Made by a program: the position numbers and the translations under genes
Part shown: piece after piece, positions 7,375-16,398 of the stretch
Position numbering within the stretch: the first letter of the stretch is position 1
Layout: every line of letters starts with the position of its first letter
Origin: JADFOJ01 sp041580235
GTDB taxonomy: Bacteria; Planctomycetota; Phycisphaerae; Phycisphaerales; SM1A02
Reading direction: 5' to 3'
Length of the DNA stretch: 50,169 bases
Assembly: GCA_041580235.1 (NCBI GenBank)
Contig: JBFGEG010000011.1
Span: 1-50,169 of the forward strand
The notes under the pieces: model-generated
Database searches by the model: none
What the model saw: only the letters and a program-made list of their open reading frames with translations
Told to the model about the DNA's origin: nothing

Positions 7375-8853
7375 CTACTGCGTCTCGAGCGTGAGGGGAT
7401 CCCTCATGGGCAGGTGCGTGACCGTTCCGAGCTCGCTCATGCTCGCGCGCCCGTCGAGATCGCCGGGCGCGATCTCCTCCCAGGGGCCGACGACCAGGAT
7501 AGCCATCTCGTCCGGGCGGAGGTACTTGCGTGCGACCCGCGTGACGTCCTCGGCGGTGACCGCTTTGACCATGTCGCGGTACTGCTTCCAGTAATCCGGA
7601 TCCCGATCGGTCATCTCGTCATTTACGAAGACCCGCAGCATCCCGTCCTTGGACTCGAACCGCTGGGGGAAGGTCTCGATCAAGGCGGCCCGGGCGGTCG
7701 CCAGCTCATCGACCGTCACCGGCTCGTTGCGGATGGTCTCGATCTCCTCCAGGATGAGCTTGGCGGCCAGGGCCACCGTCCTGTTCTTGGACTGGAACGT
7801 CGCCCGGAACTCGCCGGGGTAGTGCACCCGGGGCACCATCCGTGATCCGGCGTTGTAGGCCAGCCCCTCGTCACTGCGGACCCGGCTCACGATGCGGCTG
7901 GTGAAGCCGCCCCCGCCGAGGATCCGGTTCATGACCACCATGGGAAAGTAGTCGGGATCGTCGCGCTCGATCCCGCGGATCCCGATGTTCACACGCCCCT
8001 GGGGGAGGTCCATCTCGACGTGGTACAGCCCCGGCGCGAGCGTGGCGCGCGGGGACGGGGGATCGGGGACGGGCTCTCCCGGTGCCCATCCGGCCAACGC
8101 CTGCTCGAGCGTGCGCAGCATCTCGTCAGGCTCGAAGTCGCCGGTGGCCGCGATGATCAGGTTGCCGGGATGGATGATGCGCCCGTGCATCCAGGCCAGG
8201 TCGCGCTCGCGGATGGAACCGATCGAGGAGGCGGTGGCCATCGCCCCTTCGAAGTGGTCGGGTCCATAGACGAGGAACCCCCACTCGCGGGAGAGAATGC
8301 TGCCGGGGCGGTCGTTGCGCTGCTTCATCCGCTCCAGCTGCTCCTCCTTGTAGATCTCCAGCCGTTGCCGGTCCCAACCCGGCCGACGAAGCATGTCCAT
8401 GAACAGGGCGAAGCTCTCATCGAAGTTCGCGGCGAGGCTGTTGAGCGAGGCCGTGGTCGTCACGCCCCTTGCGCTCGCCCCGGCCACGGCCGCCAGAAAG
8501 TCGAGCTCCTCGTCCATCTGCTCGGCCGGCACCGTCGTCGTTCCGCCACGCCGCATCATGGCGGCCATGGCCCCGGCGAGCCCGATCCGGTCGGGGGGAT
8601 CGAGGTCGTCGCCGCCCTTGAACGTGAAGACGACGCTGATGAGCGGGAACTCGTGACTGGGAGCCAGGTAGACCGGCACCGACCCCGCGCTGGTCTCGAG
8701 GGTGTGGCGGTAGTCGGCGGCGTCGGGAGGATCGAACTCCAGCGGCGGGAACTCGATCTCATCGGGATGGGGCGGGATGTCGGCGATCGCCGCCGGGGTC
8801 GCCAAGAACAGCGCTGCGCACGCCGTGGTCACGGTTTGTCGCCGAATGTTCAT
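7375..8853 (-). CDS. M16-family peptidase homologue lacking the zinc motif (regulatory subunit)
   Basis: This encodes 492 residues with a signal peptide ending at about residue 24 (TPAAIA); GAGG precedes the ATG. The fold is M16 (pitrilysin/processing-peptidase), with the N-terminal strand VPVYLAPSHEFPLISVVFTF and the C-terminal half intact. Where the zinc-binding HxxEH should be, the sequence reads AAMMRRGGTTTVPAEQMDEE, so no metal site is present. The conserved Arg/Tyr pair of the non-catalytic partner is visible in SRVRSDEGLAYNAGS. Such proteins pair with an active M16 subunit, here encoded two genes upstream on the same strand. The likely place of action is the periplasm. Confidence 0.88.
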   Translation of the reverse strand: MNIRRQTVTTACAALFLATPAAIADIPPHPDEIEFPPLEFDPPDAADYRHTLETSAGSVPVYLAPSHEFPLISVVFTFKGGDDLDPPDRIGLAGAMAAMMRRGGTTTVPAEQMDEELDFLAAVAGASARGVTTTASLNSLAANFDESFALFMDMLRRPGWDRQRLEIYKEEQLERMKQRNDRPGSILSREWGFLVYGPDHFEGAMATASSIGSIRERDLAWMHGRIIHPGNLIIAATGDFEPDEMLRTLEQALAGWAPGEPVPDPPSPRATLAPGLYHVEMDLPQGRVNIGIRGIERDDPDYFPMVVMNRILGGGGFTSRIVSRVRSDEGLAYNAGSRMVPRVHYPGEFRATFQSKNRTVALAAKLILEEIETIRNEPVTVDELATARAALIETFPQRFESKDGMLRVFVNDEMTDRDPDYWKQYRDMVKAVTAEDVTRVARKYLRPDEMAILVVGPWEEIAPGDLDGRASMSELGTVTHLPMRDPLTLETQ

Positions 8854-8924
8854 GGTGGCTCCTCATGGTTTCGAGTTGCGCGGCGGGTGTTGTTCTTCCA
8901 ACCCCAAACCCCACTTCTTCCCTG

Positions 8925-9380
8925 TCACGGCAACAGCTGCTCCTTCTGACGCGGGGTGGGCAGGCGGCACTCGTCGTAGCGTCCGAACCAGCGGTAGCGG
9001 TGGCGGGCGACCAGGTCGTAGACGGCGTCCCGGAGGGGACGCGGCACGATCCGCAGCCAGGAGACGATTCGCCAGAAGCCGCCGAGATCGCGCAGGATCC
9101 GCAGTACTGCCTCCGAGCGCACGGACACCTCGCGTCGATCGGTCCCGTAGCCGCGCACGTACACCATGCTGTCCAGGCCGTCCTCGAGCCCGGCGTCCAG
9201 CGCGGCGAACGTCTCGCCCTGGAGGGGGGCGAAGCTGAGCACCCGGCGGCGGTCCCGGCGGAGAAAGAAGCTCACCGATCCGTGGCACAGCGCGCACACG
9301 CCGTCGAAGAAGACGACGTTGACGCCGGCCTCGTCCCGGTCCGGTGCGGGTGTCTCGGCCATGATCGCGATCCCGCTCAC
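8925..9380 (-). CDS. DCC-family thiol-disulfide protein (DUF393)
   Basis: This encodes 151 residues from a GTG at 9380 that overlaps the stop of the upstream M16 gene (GTGA); an ATG at 9362 is the alternative start. The family hallmark is present near the N-terminus: VVFFDGVCALCHGSVSFFL, a CxxC pair after an aspartate. A conserved central SEAVLRILRDLGG and the C-terminal FGRYDECRLP also fit. DCC proteins are thioredoxin-like and predicted to have redox activity, but the physiological substrate is unknown. Its coupling to peptidase genes suggests a role in handling envelope proteins, which is inference. Confidence 0.88.
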   Translation of the reverse strand: MSGIAIMAETPAPDRDEAGVNVVFFDGVCALCHGSVSFFLRRDRRRVLSFAPLQGETFAALDAGLEDGLDSMVYVRGYGTDRREVSVRSEAVLRILRDLGGFWRIVSWLRIVPRPLRDAVYDLVARHRYRWFGRYDECRLPTPRQKEQLLP

Positions 9381-11116
9381 TCGTCGGCCGCCGAGTCGAG
9401 CTCCTCGATGCGCTCGTTCATCTTCTTGACGATGTACTCCATGGCGGCCTGCTCCTTCGCCGGCACCATGCCGATCGCCATCTCCATTCTCGATGCCATC
9501 TGCCGCAACTGCTCGACATCACGCACCTGCTGCAAACCGGCCAGCATCTGGCGCACCCGCGCCTGGGACTGCTCGTCCAGCGCCGCCAGCTCCGGATCTT
9601 CGGGGGCGGCGCCGCCGGTCCGGGTGTAGATGGCCACGGAGCTGTTCTCGCTCGTGAAGTACGAGTTCGCCACCCGCTGGATGTCCCGGGCCGTCACGGC
9701 CTGGAGCCGCGCCGGGCTCTCGTTGAGGTACTCCCAGCCGCCTTGCGCCTCGTACATGCCCAGCTGGATCATCAGGAAGAAATTGCTCTGCAGACGCCGG
9801 TAGGCGTTGGCCGCGATCCGGTTCTTGATCTTCTGGAGCTCGCGGTCACCGACGGGCTCGTCCTGCAGACGGGCCACGACCTCGTACCACGCCTCCTCGA
9901 GCTGTCCGGGCGCGGCCCGGCCCTTGACATCGGCGCTGAACGAGAAGAAGCCCGCGTACTTTCGGCTGTCCTGGCCGGCGCTGGCGGATGACGCGATCTC
10001 CCTGCCCTCGATCATCGCCTTGTAGAGACGCCCCGTGCGGCCGTTGAGCAGCTCGGCAATCACCTCCAGGGCGAAGCTGTCCTCGTGATTGAACGGCACG
10101 GTGTGATACTGGATCTCGACCTGCGGCTGGCAGTCGCACTCGGCGTCCATGCGCATCGGAGCCTTCTGAGCGATCTCGATCGTCACCACCGGCGGCGGCG
10201 CGTGCTCACCGCGCGGAAGCCGGCCGAAGTACTCGCGGATCACCGGCGTGATCACGCTCGGCACGAAATCACCCACGACGACGCCCACGAGGTTGTTGGG
10301 GCGGTAATACGTCTCGAAGTACCGCTTCGCCTCCTCCATCGTGTAGCTGTTGAGATCGCTCGGCCAGCCGATGACGGGCCACGCGTACGGGGATGACTGC
10401 CAGAACATCGAGTTGAACTGCTCTCGAAACTCGCCGGTGGGGCTGGATTCCGTGCGAAGGCGGCGCTCTTCGTGGACGACGTCGCGCTCGGAGTAAAACT
10501 CCCTGAACACGGAGTCGCTGAGCCGATCGGACTCCATCCACGCCCACAGCTCGAACTTGTTGCTGGGAACCCGATTGATGTAGAACGTGAAGTCGTGGGT
10601 CGTGAAGGCGTTCGTGCCCGACCCGCCCATCTTCGTGTAGACCTCGGCGTACTCGTCCTTGACGATGATGTCGCGGTGCTGCTCGGTGAGCACTCGCAGC
10701 TCCGTCCGCAGCGATCTCATCTCCTCGGTGTCGTTGGCGGGATCCCACGGGTCGTCGATCTCTCCCTGGCGAAAGCGCTCGTACTGCACGGTGAGGACGA
10801 GATCGTTGAGCCGGCCCTTGATGGCCTCCTGACGCGCCATGAAGTCCGCGTCCTGCTCGGCGTCGCGGGTGCCGATGGTCGTCGTGCCCTTGAACATCAT
10901 GTGCTCGAAGAAGTGGCTGATGCCCGTGATGCCGGGTCGCTCGTTGACGCTGCCGACTTTGGCCACCCAGCCCGCGGCAATGGAGTTGGGCTGCTCCGTT
11001 CGCGGCACCAGCAGGAAGGTCATGCCGTTGTCGAGAACGAGCGTCTCCACTTCGACCCGCTGCGCTGCCGCCACCGGCGCCAGGAGCAGGATCACGATGA
11101 GGGCAACACGGCGCAT
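9377..11116 (-). CDS. M16-family zinc metallopeptidase, catalytic subunit
   Basis: This encodes 579 residues. ATG 11116 was chosen because it follows AGGAGA and starts a clean signal peptide (MRRVALIVILLLAPVAAA). The inverted zinc motif HxxEH is intact (HFFEHMMFKG, H68-H72). The distal glutamate lies in VVHEERR, about 140 residues further on, separated by a charged helical insert that is longer than in typical members. The protein should be a periplasmic or surface metallopeptidase degrading peptides or small proteins. The downstream M16 homologue, which lacks the zinc motif but has the Arg/Tyr pair, is the expected partner. The gene between them encodes a DCC thiol protein. Confidence 0.92.
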   Translation of the reverse strand: MRRVALIVILLLAPVAAAQRVEVETLVLDNGMTFLLVPRTEQPNSIAAGWVAKVGSVNERPGITGISHFFEHMMFKGTTTIGTRDAEQDADFMARQEAIKGRLNDLVLTVQYERFRQGEIDDPWDPANDTEEMRSLRTELRVLTEQHRDIIVKDEYAEVYTKMGGSGTNAFTTHDFTFYINRVPSNKFELWAWMESDRLSDSVFREFYSERDVVHEERRLRTESSPTGEFREQFNSMFWQSSPYAWPVIGWPSDLNSYTMEEAKRYFETYYRPNNLVGVVVGDFVPSVITPVIREYFGRLPRGEHAPPPVVTIEIAQKAPMRMDAECDCQPQVEIQYHTVPFNHEDSFALEVIAELLNGRTGRLYKAMIEGREIASSASAGQDSRKYAGFFSFSADVKGRAAPGQLEEAWYEVVARLQDEPVGDRELQKIKNRIAANAYRRLQSNFFLMIQLGMYEAQGGWEYLNESPARLQAVTARDIQRVANSYFTSENSSVAIYTRTGGAAPEDPELAALDEQSQARVRQMLAGLQQVRDVEQLRQMASRMEMAIGMVPAKEQAAMEYIVKKMNERIEELDSAADE

Positions 11117-11149
11117 GGTGGTCTCCTGAGATGTGTTCACGTCCCGGCG

Positions 11150-11887
11150 CTAGCGCGAACCGGGCCGAGGCGACTTCGCCTCCAGCAGCGCGATGAACTG
11201 GCCCGGGGGCTCCCGACCGAGGTCGCGGGCGGCGTCGACATGCTGCCAAGCGCCACCGGCGTCGCCGGTGTAGTAGAGCCAGATGGCCAGGCGTTCGTGC
11301 GCGTCGGCACGCTGCGGCTCCAGATCGAGCACGGCCGCCATCTCGGCGATGGCCTGGTCATGGCGGCCAAGCCGCGCAAGCGTCTCGGCCGCGTGGTACC
11401 GGGCCTCGACGGAGTCCGGTTCGAGCGTCAGGGCCGTGCGGAACGCGGCCAGTGCGTACGCCGTCTTGCCCTTGGTGACGAGCGTCCGCCCCAGGTCGAC
11501 GTAGGCGTCGGCGAACCCGGCATCCGCGCGGACGGCCAGGGCGAAGCTCGTCAGGGCTCCGGTGCGCCGGTTGGCCTGGAGCCTGTCGAGCCCTTCGGCG
11601 CGGTAGGCGAGAGCCGCGTCACGGCCCTGCCCCGCGAGAGGCTCGGTGACGACCACGAGACCGCTCTCGAAGTCCAGCCCCTCGATCGCCGCCCGGAAGC
11701 GGGCCTCCTTGAGGTCGTTGAGCGGCTGACGCGGATCGGGGTCCTGCGGCATGGCCGCCGCATCGACCGCGACGAGGGTCGCCGGGGGCGTCTCGCTCGG
11801 CCGGGCAACCCGTGAGCTCTCACAGCCGGCGCCCGCCGCAGCCACGGCGAGGCAGGCCAGAAGACTCGTCCGCGTGCAAACACTCAT
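11150..11887 (-). CDS. TPR lipoprotein
   Basis: This encodes 245 residues. ATG 11887 follows GAAGGA; the open frame extends upstream without a ribosome site. The N-terminus is a lipoprotein signal (LLACLAVAAAGAGC, lipobox Cys near residue 22). Several tetratricopeptide repeats follow (FADAYVDLGRTLVTKGKTAY, then ARYHAAETLARLGRHDQA and AHERLAIWLYYTGDAGGA). It ends 33 bases before the start of the active M16 gene and is the first gene of the minus-strand train. A lipid-anchored TPR scaffold upstream of the M16 pair could organise that complex; this is inferred from position only. Confidence 0.8.
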   Translation of the reverse strand: MSVCTRTSLLACLAVAAAGAGCESSRVARPSETPPATLVAVDAAAMPQDPDPRQPLNDLKEARFRAAIEGLDFESGLVVVTEPLAGQGRDAALAYRAEGLDRLQANRRTGALTSFALAVRADAGFADAYVDLGRTLVTKGKTAYALAAFRTALTLEPDSVEARYHAAETLARLGRHDQAIAEMAAVLDLEPQRADAHERLAIWLYYTGDAGGAWQHVDAARDLGREPPGQFIALLEAKSPRPGSR

Positions 11888-12081
11888 GGTTCCTTCTCCG
11901 GGACGCCGAGGGGCTGGGCGGGCTCCCCGTCCGTCCAACTATACCCGCACGAGCATGGTCTCCTGCGGCAACCCACGCGGGTTTCAGGGCTTTTTGGGTC
12001 CCGGTATCTGCGCCCGGCGAATATGCTGTCGGTACGCCACCGGTCACGGGACCGTGAAGCCCGCAACAGGAGGACGGCGAG

Positions 12082-13515
12082 ATGGACCCATGTCGAACGC
12101 ATGTCGCGGCCCTGGCGGCGGCGGGGCTGTGTGCCGCAACGGCGTTGGCGGGTGGCCCGACGATCGGCCCCCAGGTGCGTATCGACGTCGGCGGGGGCGC
12201 CGCGGCGGCGAACGAGACGACGGCCTCCGCCAGCGAGCTGTTTCCGGACCGCATCGTGGCGGGCTGGAACGACTATCGAGACTCGGGGGTCATCCGGTCC
12301 GGCTTCGCCGTCAGCTTCGACGGCGGCCAGAGCTGGACGGACTTCCTGCTCCGCCCGCCGCCCGGCAACCAGACCACCGTCGAGGGCGATCCCATGGTGG
12401 CCCACGATGACCGGACGGGGACGCTGTGGCTCGGGGCCATAAGCTTCGACTCCAACGGGGGCATTTACGTGGCGAGGCTCGACCCCGGAGACACGGAGTT
12501 TCAGCCGTCGGTGATGGCCGAGCTGGGCTTCGTCGACAAGGGGTGGATGGCGGCCGGGCCGCGCCCGGGCCTTCCCGATACGACCCGGCTTTACTGCGCG
12601 TACAACCTCGGCATCATCTGGTCGGACGACCTGGGCGACACGTGGACGAACCCCATCTCGCTGGGCAGCGGCATCGGTTTCCTGCCGCGGGTCGGCCCCA
12701 ACGGCGAGGTGTACGTCGCCTACTGGGACTTCGGCAACGGCGTCATGCTCAAACGGAGCTTCGACGGCACCAGCTACACCACCCACACCATCGCCACTCG
12801 CATGGATGTCTGGGGTACGCAGGACGGCGATCGTTTCCCCGGCCAGTTCCGCGTTCCATCCATCAACTATTTCGACGTCGATCCCGTCAGCGGCGATCTC
12901 TACGCCGTGTACTTCGACACCACCGAGATCGTGGACGGCAACGCGAACGTCGATCTCTACTTCACCCAGTCCGCCGACCAGGGCACCAGCTGGTCGGTTC
13001 CGGTCGTCATCAACGGCGACGCCGACCCGCCTGGGGATCAGTTCTTCCCGTGGATCGAGGTGGACCAGCAGGGCCGCATCCACGTCATCTTTCTGGATTC
13101 GCGGAATGTGGCCCAGGACGACAACACCCCCAGCGGCTTTTTCGACGGCTACTACACGTACAGCGACGACGGGGGCGGAACCTGGAACGAGTCACGGCTC
13201 ACGCCCCTCACCTGGAGCAGCAATGGATCGGGCTTCATCGGGGACTACTCGGGCCTGGCCGTGGCCGGCGAGCGGGTCTACCCGGCCTACATCGACATGC
13301 ACGAGGGCGACCAGAACATCTACACCAACGTCATCGAGTTCGGGCTCGACTGCCCGTGGGACTGCGCCGTTGCCGACGGCGTGGTCGGCGTCGATGAGTT
13401 CCTGGCCGTGCTCGGCCAGTGGGGGCAGGTCGGGGTTCCATGCGACTTCGACGGCGGGGGCGTCGGCATCTCGGAGTTCCTGGCCGTGATCGGCAACTGG
13501 GGGCTGTGTCCCTAG
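12082..13515 (+). CDS. Secreted sialidase-fold (BNR) protein with GC-type dockerin tail
   Basis: This encodes 477 residues with a signal peptide ending at about residue 23. The body has BNR/Asp-box-like motifs typical of sialidase-type beta-propellers (SFDGGQSWTDF, WSDDLGDTWTN, SADQGTSWS, YSDDGGGTWNE). The catalytic Arg triad of true sialidases is not evident, so enzyme activity is doubtful. The last 55 residues are the dockerin-like anchor seen again at 44-49 kb: CPWDCAVADGVVGVDEFLA, then a CDFDGGGVGISEFLAVIG.W block ending LCP. It is transcribed divergently from the TPR lipoprotein and is followed by a strong hairpin. Confidence 0.85.
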   Translation: MDPCRTHVAALAAAGLCAATALAGGPTIGPQVRIDVGGGAAAANETTASASELFPDRIVAGWNDYRDSGVIRSGFAVSFDGGQSWTDFLLRPPPGNQTTVEGDPMVAHDDRTGTLWLGAISFDSNGGIYVARLDPGDTEFQPSVMAELGFVDKGWMAAGPRPGLPDTTRLYCAYNLGIIWSDDLGDTWTNPISLGSGIGFLPRVGPNGEVYVAYWDFGNGVMLKRSFDGTSYTTHTIATRMDVWGTQDGDRFPGQFRVPSINYFDVDPVSGDLYAVYFDTTEIVDGNANVDLYFTQSADQGTSWSVPVVINGDADPPGDQFFPWIEVDQQGRIHVIFLDSRNVAQDDNTPSGFFDGYYTYSDDGGGTWNESRLTPLTWSSNGSGFIGDYSGLAVAGERVYPAYIDMHEGDQNIYTNVIEFGLDCPWDCAVADGVVGVDEFLAVLGQWGQVGVPCDFDGGGVGISEFLAVIGNWGLCP

Positions 13516-13582
13516 TTTGAGCGCTCCGTTGGCTATTCGTGGCGCTCCGTTCGGCCCTCCGGGCCGGCACTCGCGTTCGTAC

Positions 13583-13609
13583 GGACCGCCGGATTCGATC
13601 CGGCGGTCC
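13583..13609. terminator. Perfect 12-bp hairpin between convergent genes
   Basis: GGACCGCCGGAT and its exact reverse complement ATCCGGCGGTCC flank a TCG loop. The hairpin sits 67 bases after the BNR protein stop and 20 bases after the stop of the convergent lipoprotein gene, the position of a bidirectional terminator. There is no long T-run on the plus side, as is common in GC-rich genomes. A second small stem, GGCCC-TCC-GGGCC, lies just upstream at about 13552-13564. Confidence 0.65.
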
Positions 13610-13628
13610 TGAGCCCAGCGGGCCTTTC

Positions 13629-14012
13629 CTACACGCCCTCATCCAGCACGTCGCGCACGAGCAGCGACTGGAGCCGCGGCCGCCACTTCGTGACCACCGC
13701 GATGTGGTCGGGATGGTCGACGTAGAAGCGGTAGTCGGCGGCGCTCATGAAGCCGACGTAGAGGCCCACGTCGTACTCGGCGTCGACGGAGTCCCGGCCC
13801 ATCTCAAAGTGGGGACCGGCGAAGTACGACACGACGCCGGGGATCGTCGCCAGCTTCGTGTCGCAGTCGCGGATCAGCTCCTCGGTGTCCGCGGGGTCGT
13901 GAAGCGTGAAGAAGACGACGTGGTTGATGCGGGCCGGCCGCGCGGGCCCGGTAGGGTTGGCGGCGCACGCGGTGAGCATGACGAGCCAGCAGAACCAGCA
14001 GAGGCGGTGCAT
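13629..14012 (-). CDS. Lipoprotein with Dabb (stress-responsive A/B barrel) domain
   Basis: This encodes 127 residues. ATG 14012 follows GGAGAG; a much longer open frame runs upstream but is antisense to the ABC ATPase gene. A lipoprotein signal (CWLVMLTACAAN, lipobox LTAC) is followed by a Dabb ferredoxin-like barrel: INHVVFFTLHDPADTEELI, then PGVVSYFAGP and DVGLYVGFMSAADYRFYVDH with the final HPDHIAVVTKW. Dabb proteins are small dimeric barrels of varied or unknown function. It is divergent from the importer and ergothioneine operon with only 48 bases between the starts, so the two promoters must overlap. Confidence 0.82.
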   Translation of the reverse strand: MHRLCWFCWLVMLTACAANPTGPARPARINHVVFFTLHDPADTEELIRDCDTKLATIPGVVSYFAGPHFEMGRDSVDAEYDVGLYVGFMSAADYRFYVDHPDHIAVVTKWRPRLQSLLVRDVLDEGV

Positions 14013-14060
14013 GAGGGTTCTCTCCACGAGTGAATGGGGGCCCGGGTTATACTCCGGCGA

Positions 14061-14810
14061 ATGCTGGAGTTCCAAGGCGTCCGCAAGTCGTTCGCGGCCG
14101 CGCAGGTCGTCAAGGGGGTCGATCTGTCGGTGGATCCCGGTCGCACGACGGTGCTGATCGGGCCCAGCGGGTGCGGCAAGTCGACGCTGCTGCGTCTGCT
14201 GCTGGGGCTGCTGACCCCCGACGCGGGTCAGGTCATCTTCGACGGCGAGCCCGTCACCGCGGACACGGCCCGATCCGTGCGCCGCCGCGTGGGCTACGTC
14301 ATCCAGGACGGGGGGCTCTTTCCCCACATGACGGCGCGGGGCAACGTCGCGCTCATGGCGAGGCAGTTGAAATGGCCTCAGTCGAGGGTCAAGACGCGGC
14401 TGGACCAGCTGCTGGCGCTGACGAAGTTCCCCGCCGACGGCCTCGATCGCTACCCGCGGCAGCTCTCCGGCGGGCAGCGCCAGCGGGTCGCGCTCATGCG
14501 GGCGCTGATGCTCGACCCCGACGTCCTGCTGCTCGATGAGCCGCTGGCCGCCCTGGATCCCATCATCCGTTACGACCTGCAGACCGATCTGCGCGGCATC
14601 TTCCGCGAGCTGGGCAAGACCACGGTCCTCGTAACCCACGACCTCGCGGAGGCCGCGTATTTCGGCGACGAGGTGGTCCTGCTCCGCGACGGCCGCATTG
14701 TCCAGAGCGGGCCGATCCGCGTGCTGCTGGAGGAGCCCGCCGATGCGTTTGTCGAGCGTTTCGTCACCGCGCAGCGCAGTCACCTGGACGCCGGGACGGG
14801 CACGACATGA
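14061..14810 (+). CDS. ABC importer ATPase, quaternary-amine/ergothioneine (EgtV-like) type
   Basis: This encodes 249 residues from ATG 14061; an upstream in-frame GTG at 14034 is less likely. Walker A is GPSGCGKST (34-42), the signature is LSGGQ (135-139) and Walker B is LLLDEP (156-161), followed by a switch His in VLVTHD. It belongs to the ProV/OpuCA/EgtV group of importers. Unlike osmoregulated OpuA/OpuC ATPases it has no C-terminal CBS domains. It overlaps the next gene, the binding-protein/permease fusion, by ATGA. Two ergothioneine biosynthesis genes follow, so ergothioneine or a precursor such as betaine or hercynine is the favoured substrate, by inference. Confidence 0.88.
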   Translation: MLEFQGVRKSFAAAQVVKGVDLSVDPGRTTVLIGPSGCGKSTLLRLLLGLLTPDAGQVIFDGEPVTADTARSVRRRVGYVIQDGGLFPHMTARGNVALMARQLKWPQSRVKTRLDQLLALTKFPADGLDRYPRQLSGGQRQRVALMRALMLDPDVLLLDEPLAALDPIIRYDLQTDLRGIFRELGKTTVLVTHDLAEAAYFGDEVVLLRDGRIVQSGPIRVLLEEPADAFVERFVTAQRSHLDAGTGTT

Positions 14811-16327
14811 CCTTGGGGATCCTGCTCACGTGCGCGGCATTCGCGATCGCCGGGCCCGAAGGGTCGCCGATCGTCGTCGGATCCAAGAAGTTCACCGAGT
14901 CGGTCATTCTCGGGGAGATCGCCGCCCAGCTCGCCCGGCTGAGCGACGCCACGGCCGTGCACCAGCGCGAGTTCGGGGGCACCCGCATCCTGTTCGGAGC
15001 GCTGCAGCGCGGCGAGATCGACATCTATCCCGAATACACCGGGACGATCACGCAGGAGATTCTGGCCGACGAACCTCTCGAGAGCCGCGCCGACCTGAGC
15101 GAGGCGCTTTCCAGACGCGGCATCCGGATGACGAGTGCACTGGGCTTCAACAACACCTACGCCATCGGCGTGCGCCCCGCGACCGCCGACACGCTGGGCC
15201 TGAGCACGATCTCGGACCTGCGAGGACATCCCCGGCTGCGTCTCGGCTTCACCAACGAGTTCATGGAGCGGGGCGACGGCTGGCCGGCGCTGCGGCAGCG
15301 CTACCGGCTGCCGCAGACCGCCCGGGGTCTCGATCACGACCTTGCCCTGCGGGCGCTGGCGGAGGGAAGCATCGACGCGACCGACCTCTACTCGACCGAT
15401 GCCGACATCGCCTACTACGGCTTTCGCGTGCTCGAGGACGATCTCGGGCACTTCCCGCGGTATGACGCGGTGTTCCTGTATCGCGCCGAGCTGGCCGAGC
15501 GCGTTCCGAACGTGGTCGAGGCGTTACGCGGGCTCGCCGGCACGACGGACGAAGGCCGGATGATCGAGATGAACCGGCGGGTCAAGATCGAGGGCGAGTC
15601 CGAGGCCGCGGTCGCCGCGACGTTCCTGGGGGAGGTGCTGGGCCGGGACGTCGTCGCCCCGATCGAGGAGACGTTTGTTCAGCGGCAGCTGAGGCTGCTG
15701 GGCGAGCACCTCTACATGGTCGTCATCTCGCTGGCGCTGGCGATTGTCGTGTCGGTCCCGGCGGGCATCGCGGGCGCGAAGCGGCCGCGTCTCGGCCAGG
15801 TCATTCTCGCCGCCGTCGGCATCATCCAGACGATCCCGGCTCTGGCCCTGCTCGTCCTGCTCATCCCCGTGCCCTGGCCGCGGGAGGCGGGGCGGCCGGA
15901 CATCCTCGGCGTGGGCACCGAGACCGCGATCGCGGCGCTCTTTCTCTACAGCCTGCTGCCGATCGTGCGCAACACCCACGCGGGGCTGGCAGGGATCGAT
16001 CCCGCCATTCAAGAGACGGCCGAAGCGATCGGTCTCTCGTCGCGTGCGAAGCTGCTGCGGGTCGAGCTGCCGCTCGCCTCGCGAACGATCCTTGCCGGCA
16101 TCAAGACGGCAGCCGTCATCAACGTCGGCTTCGCCACCCTCGCCGCCTTCATCAGCGCCGGCGGCTATGGGCAGCCGATTCTGACCGGACTGCGTCTCGA
16201 CCGCCTCGACCTGATCCTGGAGGGCGCCGTTCCGGCCGCATTGCTGGCGCTGCTCACGCAGGCCTTCTTCGAGCTCGTGGAACGCGGTGTGGTGCCCAAA
16301 GGGCTTCGTTTGCGACCCGTAGGGTGA
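14807..16327 (+). CDS. Substrate-binding protein fused to ABC permease (EgtU-like, reversed order)
   Basis: This encodes 506 residues, ATGA-coupled to the ATPase. After a signal-like N-terminus (to about residue 15), residues 20-285 form an OpuAC-type binding domain (IVVGSKKFTESVILGEI, then GEIDIYPEYTGT and ATDLYSTDADIAYYGF). Residues 300-500 form a permease with about five to six membrane helices and the EAA loop (IQETAEAIGLSSRAKLLRVE). The known ergothioneine importer subunit EgtU, and BusAB, place the permease first and the binding domain last; here the order is reversed. Binding domain and permease are thus made as one chain, probably functioning as a homodimer with two ATPases. Osmoprotectant uptake is the alternative. 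Confidence 0.85.
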   Translation: MTLGILLTCAAFAIAGPEGSPIVVGSKKFTESVILGEIAAQLARLSDATAVHQREFGGTRILFGALQRGEIDIYPEYTGTITQEILADEPLESRADLSEALSRRGIRMTSALGFNNTYAIGVRPATADTLGLSTISDLRGHPRLRLGFTNEFMERGDGWPALRQRYRLPQTARGLDHDLALRALAEGSIDATDLYSTDADIAYYGFRVLEDDLGHFPRYDAVFLYRAELAERVPNVVEALRGLAGTTDEGRMIEMNRRVKIEGESEAAVAATFLGEVLGRDVVAPIEETFVQRQLRLLGEHLYMVVISLALAIVVSVPAGIAGAKRPRLGQVILAAVGIIQTIPALALLVLLIPVPWPREAGRPDILGVGTETAIAALFLYSLLPIVRNTHAGLAGIDPAIQETAEAIGLSSRAKLLRVELPLASRTILAGIKTAAVINVGFATLAAFISAGGYGQPILTGLRLDRLDLILEGAVPAALLALLTQAFFELVERGVVPKGLRLRPVG

Positions 16328-16398
16328 TGTCCTACCATGTCGTGTAACCAGGGAAGAACGCCGCCGAAAGCCGCAGAAAACATACAAGGATTCGCCGT

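Noticed and set aside
14060..14783. Upstream extension of the Dabb lipoprotein frame on the minus strand
   Set aside because: The extension is antisense to the ABC ATPase. The lipoprotein signal and ribosome site place the start at 14012.
14061..16327. Simple call of a glycine-betaine osmoprotectant importer
   Set aside because: The family fits, but the ATPase lacks CBS domains and the genes are directly upstream of egtB and egtD, so ergothioneine-related uptake is at least as likely. The osmoprotectant role is kept as the alternative.
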